The translations under genes were made by a program, and so were the position numbers. This document shows, one piece after another, positions 46,801 through 57,900 of a DNA stretch of 64,000 bases (position 1 is the first letter of the stretch; each line of letters starts with the position of its first letter). This DNA is from Ascochyta rabiei (lineage: Eukaryota; Ascomycota; Dothideomycetes; Pleosporales; Didymellaceae), in contig NC_082425.1 in NCBI RefSeq assembly GCF_004011695.2, positions 372,001 to 436,000 of the forward strand, in the 5' to 3' direction. The notes beneath the pieces are model-generated. The model searched no databases and had not been told where the DNA came from. It was given only the letters and a program-made list of their open reading frames with translations.

Positions 46801-47352
46801 ACAGAGTGCAAGTTTGCAATGAAAGAATTCGCAAAGAAAGAGACGCAGCGTAAACGCCCTGCACGACTGACATTCTACGATGCAAAAGGCGGTGCAAGTG
46901 GTAGCGGAATATCCACCAAGGCTTTCGAACACGTCGATTCGCTACTCGCGCAGGCTTGCAAACGTCTACAAACTTGTCACTGTCTAGAGGGTTGCCTTGA
47001 GTGCTGCAACGACGATCGATGCAAACATGCTAATCAGGTCATGAGCAAAGCTGGGGCTATGGTCATCGTCATGTGCTTGCTAGGCCGAGAGAAGGATATC
47101 GATATCGATGCCCTGCCTTGGGGTGAAGAGGACACTGTGCAGGCAGGCATCGAGACTGTAGTCGAGGCGGAGACGGTGCGAATGGCGAGAGGAAAGATGG
47201 TCGATGGTGTGCTGATCAAGGAAGAAGATGAGGATGAGGATCATTTTGCTCGGAGTGTTCATATGTTTGGCGGTGAGAGGACGTTCATCGGTGTGCACAA
47301 GCAGCAGCCGACATTGAGGACGGCGGGCAAGTCGTATGGCTCGTGGGTTTGA
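43813..47352 (+). CDS. HRQ1: ATP-dependent 3'-5' DNA helicase HRQ1 (RecQ4-like), 1179 aa
   Basis: SF2 helicase of the HRQ1 family acting in interstrand cross-link repair and telomere maintenance, nuclear. Intronless. A basic, low-complexity N-terminus is followed by the family's N-terminal domain. Motif I STSSGKS is near 392-398, the DEAH-type box DELH near 502, motif III SCSAT near 537, and motif VI GRAGRRN near 706. The C-terminal MrfA/DUF1998-type zinc cluster is CHCLEGCLECCNDDRC, near 1055. The acidic tail ends SYGSWV. The length agrees with fungal HRQ1. The start is the first ATG of the frame. Confidence 0.94.
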   Translation: MALKAASVFNQVVRKRKRKIQDEHAEHAAGSPAPAPEGVGPNALSHTANESMTTTTVATKTHDGGKKPRRTTKAKKPALIRHASSTLVETSVPWPEHFTKLQQVHRALNLVYTFCCTRKQLATTLDNLKTTVEGHIKRELLIGDVAQITTLIPRAINFAYIDEAMLQINLMGQEDNMKGRRAQDFLIMQPEPDKGEHREVLLFEFVDGDLKRQVQHAKTGEPTKATQKLRHEELKMPVFSQKQMMNLIEKRNVKFTSAVNAFLNSCAEEGRDSVEKIKEMSLVFIPHPSEIRDSIPGPQVSQIPTSIPTERKSIPEIVDEMKSLDWYSGQIVPDGHRVFDPQPPIYGDLNFAMSQNLVNALYNRSNITQLYAHQAEAINNLYEGNHVIVSTSTSSGKSLIYQIPVLHLLEQEPETRAMYIFPTKALAQDQRKSMKELLRFMDGLQDIIVETFDGDTAMSDRDYIREEGRVIFTNPDMLHLTILPQEEAWRTFLQNLRFVVVDELHVYNGLFGAHVAMIMRRLRRICAALGNRHVKFISCSATVANPEAHMKTIFGVEEVKLTDFDGSPSGRKEFLCWNTPFKDPGDPTSGRGDCNAETARLFCQLILRGVRVIAFCRIRKQCEALQAAIKTELTNLDRAEVIARVMSYRGGYTPQDRRQIEREMFDGKLMGIVATTALELGVDIGSLDAVLTVGFPYTIANLRQQSGRAGRRNKDSLSVLVGDCFPTDQYYMQNPDEIFTKPNCELQVDLENMLVLEGHIQCAAHEMPITTDADTAYFGPLLSKVARERMRRDANGFFHCNERFLPQPSRSVAIRDTEDTHFAIIDVTHGKNTVLEELEASRAFFTIYDGGIFLHQGNTYLVKEFNQERMIAKVEYVKVDWTTQQRDYTDIDPVETEAIRRIPGSRSKAFYGPIKIQQVVYGFFKIDKKRRILDAVQVDNPPIILFSKGMWLDVPKSAMDILKSRRLNIAAGIHAAEHSVLSLMPNYVISMPGDVRTECKFAMKEFAKKETQRKRPARLTFYDAKGGASGSGISTKAFEHVDSLLAQACKRLQTCHCLEGCLECCNDDRCKHANQVMSKAGAMVIVMCLLGREKDIDIDALPWGEEDTVQAGIETVVEAETVRMARGKMVDGVLIKEEDEDEDHFARSVHMFGGERTFIGVHKQQPTLRTAGKSYGSWV

Positions 47353-47416
47353 TTGACGCTTGTACAACATTATCGGGCTTGAAGGACACTTCTCCAATCT
47401 CACTACTCACAACAAC

Positions 47417-48106
47417 TTAGGGCATGTTCGGGCTCGGCGCGGCCTTACCCAGCTTGAAGTGGCCAGGCATGAAGTTTAGAAAGATCAATGCAGCGTCATA
47501 CTTAGCTGAGACCGCTTGCGACTTCTCGACGTTGACCGCTCCGTAGCTAGCAATCGGGTCTTGAAACTGCGAAGCATAGTTCATGTAAATGTAGTCGTTG
47601 TCCAGGCCTTTATCACGTGCCTCCGCCTTAACCTTCTTGATGACAGCCGAAAAGAACGCCAAAATTCTAGCATCATCGGACGCATCAGCCCATTGCGCGC
47701 TCATGTTCATGATGAAGTAGGGGCCGTTGGATGGGTTGAGACCGAGGGCCTTGCCGCCATTCTGCATGCCCTTCAACTGGTTGGCTGTTATAGCTTGTAT
47801 TGAAATTGAAGGGAAGAAGCCTGTAGCGTCTGGAACTGCGGGCAGCCCAGCATAGAAGGTGTTGACAAGGAAGGTGAACAAGCTTCTGTCAACCTTGAAT
47901 GATACATCCCATTGAGTTTGGCGCAGACCGTCGGTGAGACCCTGGTTCATCATCATCGTCAGCTCGGCAAGCGTATGGATGTCAGTGGTGGATTGAAGGT
48001 GTTGAATAGCATTCTAGTCATTGAAGATGCTTGCATTGGCAACAGGTTGAGCGTAGTCAAATTGGGCGATGCCAATTATTTCAAGTTCTGATGCGGATGA
48101 AAACGA
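47417..48106 (-). pseudogene. Remnant of a berberine-bridge/6-hydroxynicotine-oxidase-like FAD oxidoreductase
   Basis: Only the C-terminal part is recognisable. From 48106 (after an acceptor at 48107-48108) the frame reads into AQFDYAQPVANASIF and then meets a TAG stop at 48014-48016. Beyond the stop the same frame resumes with HTLAELTMMMNQGL and runs open to 47417. It contains FPSISIQAITANQLKG, YIYMNYASQFQDPIASYG and the closing PGHFKLG, all typical of the BBE-type C-terminus. No FAD-binding N-terminal domain is found upstream. The N-terminal truncation plus the in-frame stop make it a likely pseudogene, though an unusual intron removing the stop cannot be excluded. Confidence 0.7.
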
Positions 48107-48990
48107 CTGGAGAGGTCAGCTATATACCATAGCAGGGAACAGTGCGCACTTACTAACGAAATAAATGGCTACAAATCTCCGCAGGTAATTACTTGCCAAG
48201 CAGAATAGGAAACGCAAGCATGCAGGCACACTTGTAGTAGTTAGAAAAGGGGGTTTATAAGTGCGTCCTTCCGGCTTGGTTGCAGAATGAAGTAGGTAGG
48301 TGCTCTTCTCCAGCTCTAATTACGTCAACTCCAAAACGCGCTTCTACGGTTTCCGCAGAAGGTATGCAATCTCTATCTTTGAGGTCCGTCCTCACAGAAT
48401 AATTTGATCGAGCATATATTTCTAGACAGCTATTGCTGGTCGGACCGTAAAGACTTGGGATCTACCAAAGTCAACCTCGTGGCGGCACGGGTCTCGGTAC
48501 CAAGCTGTCAAGGGTGAAATCACCCACTCTCAGAATCGTTCACCCGTCTCTGACACGCTACTTCACTTAGGCCAGGAGTCGAGCGCCGCTCCATAGTAGT
48601 TTCTGCGACATGCGGTCTTGCAAGCCCCAACTATACCACTACAACGATCTGCTAGGGGGTCTGTTTACGACACATGTTCCTCGAACCTCTCTGGAGCTCG
48701 ACACTGGACGCTCGAGGACAGTTGGAAGCCACAAATGCAACATCCAACGAGGGTGGAAACAATGCGTCAATATTTCAAGATTCCATATACTACCCAACAA
48801 TGCGTTGAAACCCCCCACCTTCCCAAAGCCTTGTGATACACTGATGCATACAATCACACCCGCGCCAAAAACCCAATGCTCCTAAACAACGCCAAGCGCT
48901 GGAAGAATGATATGCTGTCCGACCCTCCTTGAAATTGCTTTTGCATGCGATCAGAACTTGTACATGTTGGCATCTTCAGCGTCCCCTTTA
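48107..48990. other. Intergenic, possible further oxidase debris
   Basis: A donor-like gtaagt lies near 48150 on the minus strand, next to the remnant above, but the sequence before it does not resemble the FAD domain. Overlapping short frames at 48610-48885 are not supported. Confidence 0.4.
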
Positions 48991-51900
48991 CTATCGTGCA
49001 GCCTCCTCCACTAAATCTCGAACATCCCTCGCTCTCTGCAGCCATTGCTGGTCGTCTGCGTCCCTGCCCAGTGTCTCGCTGCCCAGTACGACTCTTAGGT
49101 ACTCGGCGAGACCGATGGCATTCTCCGCGCCACCGAACAGCGCGCCGGATCGCCTGCTTATAATACCCCATTGTTCGATTGTGTAGATGCTCCATTTGAC
49201 GAGCAGCTTCTTGTTGCGGCCAGCAAAAGGAGCTTCCTGTGCATACCACAACGCCTCGAATGTCGCAACAAGGTACTCGAAGGGTGCGTTCAAGCGGATG
49301 AGGACGTCGATGGGCCATGTAATATGCGTATTGAGAATGAGGTCTCGCGAGTTGGAGTTGACGTCGTGCGTGTAGTATTCAAGGTCGTATTGAAGGAGGA
49401 GTTGGAGGACAATGTTTACAGGGAAAACATTCTCGTTCATATTGACGCGGCGACCGATCTCTTCAACCTTCAGAGCAAGGGATTCCCAGGGCTGTGTTGC
49501 CTGTTCAGCAAGAACCTTCTTGTGAACTTGCTCAACGAGATTGGACCAAGTGTTACGGATATCGGGAATATTGCGATGGTCGGCGGCGTGGTAAATGAGT
49601 AGGCAGACATCGTAGTAGCCGGCTTGGTCGGCGTAATTGTGGTACAGCTAAGTCCATATCAGTAATGATTACCGGCTAGTTGGGTGTTATGGCTTACCTC
49701 ATCCAGCGGCTGGATCTGACCATTCAGAAGTGCAAGCACTTCATTCCTACGTGGCTGGTCGGCCTTGAGACGATCGTCTTCTCTTAGTTTTACCAAGATG
49801 TCATCCTGGATGTTTGCAATGTCGAGGTGATCGGCGATGTTGCGCAAAAGCTCTTGTCTTGACTGCCTGTTTCGTACTCCAGTCTCAGAGAATCCGGTCA
49901 TACGTGTCGATGCGTTGGCCTTGGCGAATGAGAGGTATTCTATCCGCTTCTCCAGAGGAAGATCCAGTGAGCTCTTAGCGAGCTGATACTGTGTCTCTGC
50001 GGCGCTCAAGTAGTCGTTATAATGGGCATAGTAGCGCCACAAAAGGTCTGCGTGAGCGATGTCCTTCTCTGAGCTCTGGCGCAAGTACTCGACAACGAAA
50101 GGCGAGTTGATCTCGAGCAACCGCTCAGCCCAGCCCTTTTGCATGTACCAGTCATACAAGTAGTTTTGGAAGACTTCGTCATCTGAATTGTTGATCTGTT
50201 CGTATGCCTCGAACTTGCGCCGTGTGATTTGGGAAACAACGCCATCCGGCACTGGGCCTTGGCTGTTGTATGCCTGGTCGACTGCCTCAACGACCCTAAG
50301 GAGAAGGTCGTAGCATGCGGTACGCTTCTCATAGAAGTCCCTTCGTACATCGTTCGGATCTGTGCTTGGATCATCTCGGTCACGGATCCATGACAAAGCT
50401 TTGTTGCCGCGGTCCCACTCCTGAGCAACCTTGAGTGATAATCGAATAGCTCCTATAATTCCTGTTAGTCGGGTTCGAAAAGAACTAGCAACTAGCACTT
50501 ACCAGCGTAGAATTCGAGCTGAATATACTGATCGACTGTCGATGCCAGGTTGTCAAAAGTCAAACTCTTCGCAACCTGCTCGAACAAACCCAAGCTGTCG
50601 TTCAGCAGGATGCGCCCGCGCTCGGCATTTGCCCCGATGTCTGCCGCTTTCTTTGTGGCCTCTTGACCACGGAAGATCATGACATCGTCTGCACTACAGA
50701 AGCTGCCGCACTTCCTCCGCAAAGCTTCCGCAACAGTTTCGACGTTGGAGCCCTTGGTGATGTTTCGGTTGACAATCGCCTTGACAAGCTCCTTTGCGAG
50801 GTCTCTGCCTTCCTTGACAGAGAAAAGCGCCTGAAAAGTCATGCGACGCACCATTGATTGCGAGTTGGGGTCGAGTAACGCCATGATGTCCTCAAGGCGC
50901 TCCTCAAAGAGGACGAGGACGAAAGAGATGCCTTCCACCATGTCGTTTACGAGTGTGACCAAACTGGTCAATGCTCTATGCTCGCCCTGCAGCTCTACCT
51001 CTTCCTGTCTCGAGGAGACACGACCCAGCGCTTCAGGACCTGCAAGACCCTCGATGAACGACTTGTTGTCATCTAGGAACTTTTGCAGGTCCATCAGTGC
51101 ACGCTGGATATCCTGTAGTTTAGTAACCTTCGTTGCTGATGCGAGGAGGGGTCCAGTCGGTGTCACAACCTCCTTGATCACTGGACCATGCCAGATGGAT
51201 CGGACGAGACGAGCCACATACATGGCGATTCCGTCGTGTCGTGGCGATGCACGGACATTCTCGACGCTCGGTCCCTCAACTGTTGCGCTCTCTGTTAGGT
51301 GTGCCTTGCCACCAAATTCGATGAACACCTTGCGAGCAAACTCTGTCACCTCCGGATCTGTGATCCTGGCGATGCGGGAGTCCGGCCCAACATCAGAGCC
51401 CTGGTTGCATGCCACAGCCAAAGCGGTAGCCGCTGTTTCAGCGAGACCATACTGCTTTGCAAGCTTCCTGATATCAGCCTCAGTGCCTTCTTGCCCGCCA
51501 CCATACTTAACAATAGCGGCGAAGATGTCAACCAGTCGCTTCCGCCTGACCGTCTCGATACCGAAAGATGTGATGATGGCGTATTCGCTAAGTGGTTTAT
51601 CGAACTGGGTCGCAAGCTCGTTGCCAAACCCTAATGGCTCGCTCCTCGCCGAGAAAGGTTCAGAGACCTGGCCCATGTCCTGGATCCTGCCAACAAGCTC
51701 CAGTGTCAATCCAGTCTCGGTATATCGCGGAGGCTCAGAGCTTTCGCGCTGACCGAGCAAGCCTGAGTGAGGAGCCGAAATGAAGAGTGTTTGGTTTCGT
51801 TCGTTTTCTGATCTGAGAACAAAGGAGAAGAAGGACCCGGGCGCGAATCTGTTTCCGTATTTGGTCTCCTTCAAAAACTTGGAGTTGAATCCCAGTGGTG

Positions 51901-53262
51901 CGCCACCCTGGTATGGCTGTAGCTGTGTCGAGTTACTCTGCTGTGGGGTCTGACCATCGTCAGGCGGGAATCGAATGTGGCGCAGTTGCATGCTGTTCGG
52001 CGCACTTGTGCTGTCACTGTTCCAGCCACCAGATGTTGTGCTCAAATACAGCCGGCAACCTGTGGACGTTGTCGCCATGAGAGAAAGATGATCCGCCTCG
52101 GTGCTCGCAATAGGGCTTAAGCTTACGATCTCCATCTTATTGAGTACCTCAGATTGACGGACAATGTGACTGCACATGGTCTGAAGGTTGGATACGGTTC
52201 GAGTGATGACGCATTCAAGTGTCGCCGGGGCACGCATGTGGTACACCTTCACGGTGCTGTTGGTGGAGAGTGTGTAAAGCAGGTTTCGTGTGTCGTCGAT
52301 GACCATTTGCGCGATCCCAGCCTGTTGTGTGGTGCCATAGAAGGGCAGTGCAGGAAGGCCTACGGCCTTGGATACATGGTTCGTTTTGCTGCATTTGCTC
52401 GAGAACCACCGATCTTCCTGCTGATAGTTGAGCTCGTAAACGTCCTCTGTGCTTCCGTCTCCGAAGAAAATGCGTCCTGTTTTCGCTGAGCCCTCGATTG
52501 CTGTCACGGTAATCCTCTTGACCGAAGTCGATAGCCCTGTGCGGTACAGTGTGATGCCGTGAACTCCCTCAGGCCCTCGCTGACACTCGACCGCGATCAG
52601 GAAGATGTCGGTGACAGTCGCGACGACCAGCAAGTACTCGATTGTATCGACAAAGACTTTCGCGCGCGGCTTGACCAGCTTGACGCAGGTAATGTTGCTT
52701 GGCTGCTCCTCGAAACCGACAAGCTCGGGATTCGGATGTGTGTAGTCCCAGAGATAGACTTGATTGTCCACAACCACCCAGGCATGATTGATCTCAGCGA
52801 ACAAGCCCATCCTTGTCGACATCTGCGTGTGGTCCACCTGCTCAAAAACGGCCTCTGGCAGTCGATACGTGCGCAGCTTCTGAAATGGCGACCACGCGGG
52901 GTTCGTCGGTAGCTCATACTCTCCAGATACGCCCTCTGAGTGTCCGTTAGCATCCTGCAGCGCTTCGGCCTGGTCCTTTCGCGCTACTTACGTCCAACAT
53001 ACGCTTCCAATGGCGGGTAGCGGTTATCCCTGTCCAGCATGTTGTTGATGGTGCGCGCAGCACGTTCGATCGCACTCTCTACTGGCGGCGCAGGGAGCGC
53101 CTGTGCTTGTTGTTGTGGCTGCTGCTGAGACTGCGCAACGGGCGGTTGTCGCTGTTGCGACATGGACGGTTGCCGTACCAGCCCGCCGCGGTTCGGCGCG
53201 GGAGTGTTGATGAACATGCCGGGCGTAGGACGCTGAGGCGTCGTGGGTACTTGAAAATTCAT
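48991..53262 (-). CDS. NUP170: Nucleoporin NUP170 (Nup155 family), 1371 aa
   Basis: Inner-ring scaffold nucleoporin. Four exons: 53262-52992, 52935-50503, 50452-49698 and 49647-48991; introns are 50-56 bp with gtaagt/gtaagc donors. The N-terminus is Gln/Pro-rich (residues 1-65). The Nup155 beta-propeller region opens with AIERAARTINNMLDRD and, after intron 1, GVSGEYELPTNPAWSPF. WVVVDNQVYLWDY is a conserved propeller strand. The C-terminal half is an alpha-solenoid, with the family landmark FYAGAIRLSLKVAQEWDRG rebuilt across intron 2 and LYHNYADQAGYYDVCLLIY following intron 3. The length is normal. It is divergent from AIM41. Confidence 0.96.
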
Positions 53263-53693
53263 AGTGTGCGTTATAGGTGTGGTGAATGGGCGCAGTCACC
53301 AGGGCGAGAGCGAGCTTAGGTGGTGGTTGGGGACGCGCGCCGACGTTCAGGCGCAGACATTAATCGTGCGCAAAGGTGAGATGCTTCAGAAAAGAAAAAA
53401 AGCGCGTCACGCTTCGTGTCGAGTAGGGCAGTGAGAGCAATTGCGATGGACAATGACGCTGGAGTGGAAAGTTGACGGACAACAAAAGAGCTTGCTTGGC
53501 GTGGTGACAGGGATGTCAGCTCTGGCGCGTCTGAGCTCCAGCTTTTTGGTGGATCAACATTGCATTCACTCGAGCACCGACGCTCACTGCACCCAACCAT
53601 CTCACGGTGCGCGAGCTACAGCTATTGCACATCGCATTCACTCCAATTGGCATTTGCTGTTCCCACCACACTCGCAAGCCAACCAGCCCAAAC
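53263..53693. promoter_or_regulatory. Divergent promoter, NUP170 / AIM41
   Basis: A 431-bp interval between two start codons facing away from each other. No striking motif. Confidence 0.5.
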
Positions 53694-54254
53694 ATGGCCC
53701 TCTACAGACCGACCATGCTGCGCACAGCTTTCTCCAGCTCCCAGTCAGTTTGCCTTCGCTATGCTACACTACGGTACTCGTCGACGTCTACCTCCGAGGC
53801 TGTCGTCCTCCCGCGGTTACAGTCTGACCTCAAGACGGCAATGCGCTCCAAGAACAAGCCCGCCCTCAACGTCATCCGCGCACTCCAAGCTGAGATTATA
53901 AACGCTTCCAAGACCGCGAAGCCAATCGAGAACGACGGCACCTTCTACTCTTTGGTTCAGAAGCAGATCAAGGCGTCGAGCGCCTCGATAGAAGAGTTCA
54001 CTGCTGCCAAGCGCTCGGATCTCGTCGAGAAGGAGCAGGCACAGCTGGATGTGCTCAAGAAGTACGCGGAGGATATCCCGAAGCTGTCTGAGACTGAGCT
54101 GAACGGCATCATCGATCAGGCAGTTGCTGGGTTTGAGGAGGCTAAGAGAGCATATGGTCCCATCATGGGCAAGGTCATGGGCGCCATCAAGGGAAGACCG
54201 CATGACGTCGAGTATGTGCAGAAGAAGATCGAAGAGCTTGTCGGGAAAAAATGA
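53694..54254 (+). CDS. AIM41: Mitochondrial GatB/YqeY-domain protein AIM41, 186 aa
   Basis: Intronless. The N-terminal 34 residues (MALYRPTMLRTAFSSSQSV onward, Arg/Ser-rich, no acid) form a mitochondrial presequence. The rest is a single YqeY domain: LQSDLKTAMRSKNKPALNVI, then KQIKASSASIEEFTAAKRSD, YAEDIPKLSETEL and the C-terminal GKVMGAIKGRPHD helix. The family resembles the tRNA-binding tail of GatB amidotransferase; its precise role in yeast mitochondria is unsettled. It is the last intact gene before the AT-rich block. Confidence 0.92.
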   Translation: MALYRPTMLRTAFSSSQSVCLRYATLRYSSTSTSEAVVLPRLQSDLKTAMRSKNKPALNVIRALQAEIINASKTAKPIENDGTFYSLVQKQIKASSASIEEFTAAKRSDLVEKEQAQLDVLKKYAEDIPKLSETELNGIIDQAVAGFEEAKRAYGPIMGKVMGAIKGRPHDVEYVQKKIEELVGKK

Positions 54255-54900
54255 ATGGCAGACAGAAAGGAAAAGCCATAGAGAGAGGCAGGTGTCCTGC
54301 CCTACCTACACTCGAGCGAAACCAGGCGAAACCGGGCTGGAAACTGTCTACCACTACGAATAGTGTACATCGCATGTACTAAAAGCTGTATCATATAGAT
54401 GGAGAGTGTAAAGATGTTGTTTCACTACAAGTTGCCTCGAGTGCTTCTCAGAGTCGGAGTTTCCTATTCGGCCTGTGAGCAACACCAGGTCTCTCCTCGC
54501 GGCAACGTACTGCCGCCACCCTAAGGATGCTTGGAGAGGGCAGCGAGCCTAGCATCTGCTAGATCTGCTAGATCTGCTAGATCTGCTAGGGCAGGTCGAA
54601 CCCTCGGTCTCGTTATCCTTTGTCCATGGCTAGGGAAGACAGCGGTACCGGGCCACTCCCGATCTGTTGAACGGCAAGACGGTCGTGAATTAAACCTGTT
54701 GGTCGCATGTCTGTGTGGAACATGCTAGCGCAGGTGCATACACGCAGCAATGCAGTCGTTCGCACATGTAGTGCGGCTGAGAAAGCCTGGTCGGACTTGG
54801 TACCCCACCAGGGCACTTTCCAAGATTGGAGGCATCAGGTCATCGGACCATGAGATTTAGAGGGCGGACCATAGTCTAAGCCGCATAGAGTGGCGCTAAG
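54255..54900. other. Transition from gene-rich to AT-rich DNA
   Basis: 3' flank of AIM41 with normal composition. It includes four copies of a 9-bp unit (54554-54589). The base composition changes abruptly near 54,900. No gene is supported. Confidence 0.6.
54554..54589. repeat. 9-bp unit x4 (atctgctag)
   Basis: Four perfect head-to-tail copies, about 320 bp before the AT-rich boundary. Confidence 0.95.
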
Positions 54901-54931
54901 ACTAAAGCAATATTAGCGCGCTAGGCGCTAG

Positions 54932-57900
54932 AACATATTTATAACATATTCTTAAGACGTTTTATATAAAATAATAATATAAAATTTTTTTATAACTATA
55001 ACTACTACTAATACTACTAGTATAGCTGCCTAGTAAGCTACTACCTAGCTTAATAGCAACATATATCTTAAAGAACATCTTAGAAACATATTTCTAATAT
55101 ATTATAGGTAAACTATAAGAATTATTATACTTTCTACTACCTACTATATAGCTGTCTAGCCCTTACCTTTAATACTGTAGGTAGCCTATTTATCTATGTT
55201 AGGGAGGTCTTCTACTAAGAGGACCTAGGAGGCAGAAACCTTTATAGTGTAAGAATAAACCTAGAATATATTTTTAAAATATTTTAACTTTATATAGTAA
55301 TAACTTAGTAGGTGTAGTATACTATACACCTATATTCTAGGCTAGTATAGCTATATATAGCTAGCGCCTTCTTTATACAGTACTAGCTACCTACCTACTA
55401 CAGAGTGCTAGCAAGTGCTATATAAGTCTAAATACTATAATATATTTTTAATATATTCTAAGTTTATTATAGTTTAGTACTATACTATTATAACTACCTA
55501 CTGTAATATTAAGGCCTAGATACACTAGCAGCAGCTGGCCCTTACCTAAGCCTAAGGCCTACAGCCCCTTCTCTAGCTAGCAATCCTCTAGCTAGATAGT
55601 AGTGTAAGTGCAACGTCTTCTAAATATATTTCTAGCTTATTTTAGTATATCTACTAAATATCTTTTAGCTTAATATTATCTGTATAGCTGCTACTGTAGG
55701 TATACTTAGCAGAGCTAACCTCTACCCTAACTACAACTAGATAGAATACCTAAGTTAGTTTTTCTATAATATACTTTTAACAGGTTTCTAACATGTTTTA
55801 GCCTATATCTTCTTTACTAAGGGTAGTTTAGCCTATAAGAACTGTAATCTATAGGTAGGCCTACTAGCTACAGAGGAGGAGGATAATAATAATAATAACA
55901 ATAACAATAACAATAATAACAACAACAATAATAATAATAATAATAATAATCATAATTAGGAGGAGGATAGGGGAGATAATAAGGAGAACCTAATATCTAT
56001 TAGGTCCTCTGTTCTCTCCTCTGTCCCCTCTAACCTTACTAGCCCTTAAACACGTTTATAACGTGTTCCTAGCTTATTTTCTATACTATAGTTATATATA
56101 ATTATAGAATTAAGTATAGTTACTTAAGATTTCTCTTTAAGTATTTAAGAGATATAGGAAGCCTAACATGTATATTACATCTTAAAGAATTACTTAGAAA
56201 TATACTGCTTTTTAAATAAGTATTCTAATATCTATTAGTAGGTAAATATGTTATAAATATATTCTGCATAAACTTACCTTTAAGATAAGACTTCTTACAG
56301 TTTTAACATAGGTAGAGAATACTATTTTCTTTTAACATCCTAGCACAATCCCTATAGTTTAGCTATTCCTTCTCTCTACCTAATTTTACGTTACTAGATT
56401 AGTAGAGTAGGTACTTAAATATAAGCTTTCCTTTTAGCATATTTCTCTTTAAACATGTTTAAGGAATCTTTAGTGCTAGTTTAACTATAGTAAGGCTATC
56501 CTCTACTAAAAGACTGTCTATAGAAGCTGTAGGTAGGCTAAACTATTATGCAGGTATATCTAGAATAAGTTTAGGTTAAACCTGTTTATTATTATCTGTA
56601 ATAGGTTCTAGAAGTAAGGTAGGTTAAGGAGAACATGTTTTAGACACGTTCTTAGTCTGTTCTAGGTTAGGAGCAGAATAAGCTTTTAGAATACTGTAGT
56701 GCTACTTTATTATGTTATAAATGAAGTTAAGAGCATTATGCTCTTAATAAACAGTAAACTAGCTAGTCTGTTAGGCTGCAGGCTTATAGTCTAAATAATA
56801 CTTCTTAAGATAGGTAATAAGCCTAACTTAATTACTAAATTTCTACTAAATATATTAGTAATATAGTATAAATATATTATTAAAGTATACTCTATAAAGT
56901 TAGTCCTTATACATAACAGCCTAATAGAATAACTCTCCTTAGTAGATAATAAGTTCTCTCTGCTTGTTACGCTTACTAAACCCTGCTAACCTAAGAGGTA
57001 ATATTAGCAGAGTAGCATACTCCTAGTATAAAGGCTAAACATATTAGGAATATGTTTGTAGTATATTTATATAAGCTTATATAAAGTAAGAAAGTCTTTA
57101 TACCTATATAGTAGAAGAGTAAAGAGTAGTATTTAATAGTTAGTAGTAGAGGGGAAGGTAGTTTGTTAACACATACTGATTCTTTACTTCTACTAGTATT
57201 AAAAATTTTTTACTAAACTAAGCCTACTTAAGGAGCAGGGAAATGTAGCTAGAACGTGTTTTAAACACGTTCTTGCAGCTAAAGTTCTTTCATAAGTTGC
57301 TGCACAGCAAGCTCTCTTCTTTAAATATTAAGCTCCTGCTCTTTTAGATAAAGAGTGTCCTCTCTTTGCTTAATATCCTACTCCTAAACTTCTTTTTTAA
57401 ATTAAGCTCTCTCCTGCTTCTGTTTAAACTCTTATATCTTATTCTGTAGTTAAGATACTAATTAAGCATTAGTAGATTAAGGTATTTAGAATATGTTTTT
57501 AATGCGTTTTATGCGATATACCTAACTTAAGTCTCTAGTTAAGTAAGAGATTTTCTTAGTGTACTTTTAATTTATAGATATTCTAAATCTTTTCTTTTTT
57601 TCCTTTATTTAATATAGTTAGAGGAATTAGCTTATAAAAGAGCTAGTATATCTTTATCCTTACTCTTATAAGTTAGATTAAGTACTTCCTACTCTGCTAC
57701 TCTCTCTTAGCGTCCTAAAATATATTTAGAATATACTTCCTGCCTATTATATAGACAGTACTTACTCTTTTTATAACCTATATTATTATAGAAATATTAA
57801 CTTAGGCTTAGTATACCTTAATTATTATATCTGTTTCTATATTAATTTCTATTTATCTACTTCTAAATATCTTAAAGGTCTATTTGTATAGCACTGCTCC

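Noticed and set aside
50841..51752. 303-codon plus-strand open frame
   Set aside because: Antisense shadow of the NUP170 main exon.
57240..57480. Coiled-coil tail of a DNA transposase on the minus strand
   Set aside because: Lys/Arg/Glu-rich minus-strand translations are suggestive, but no catalytic domain or consistent frame was found in the AT-rich block.
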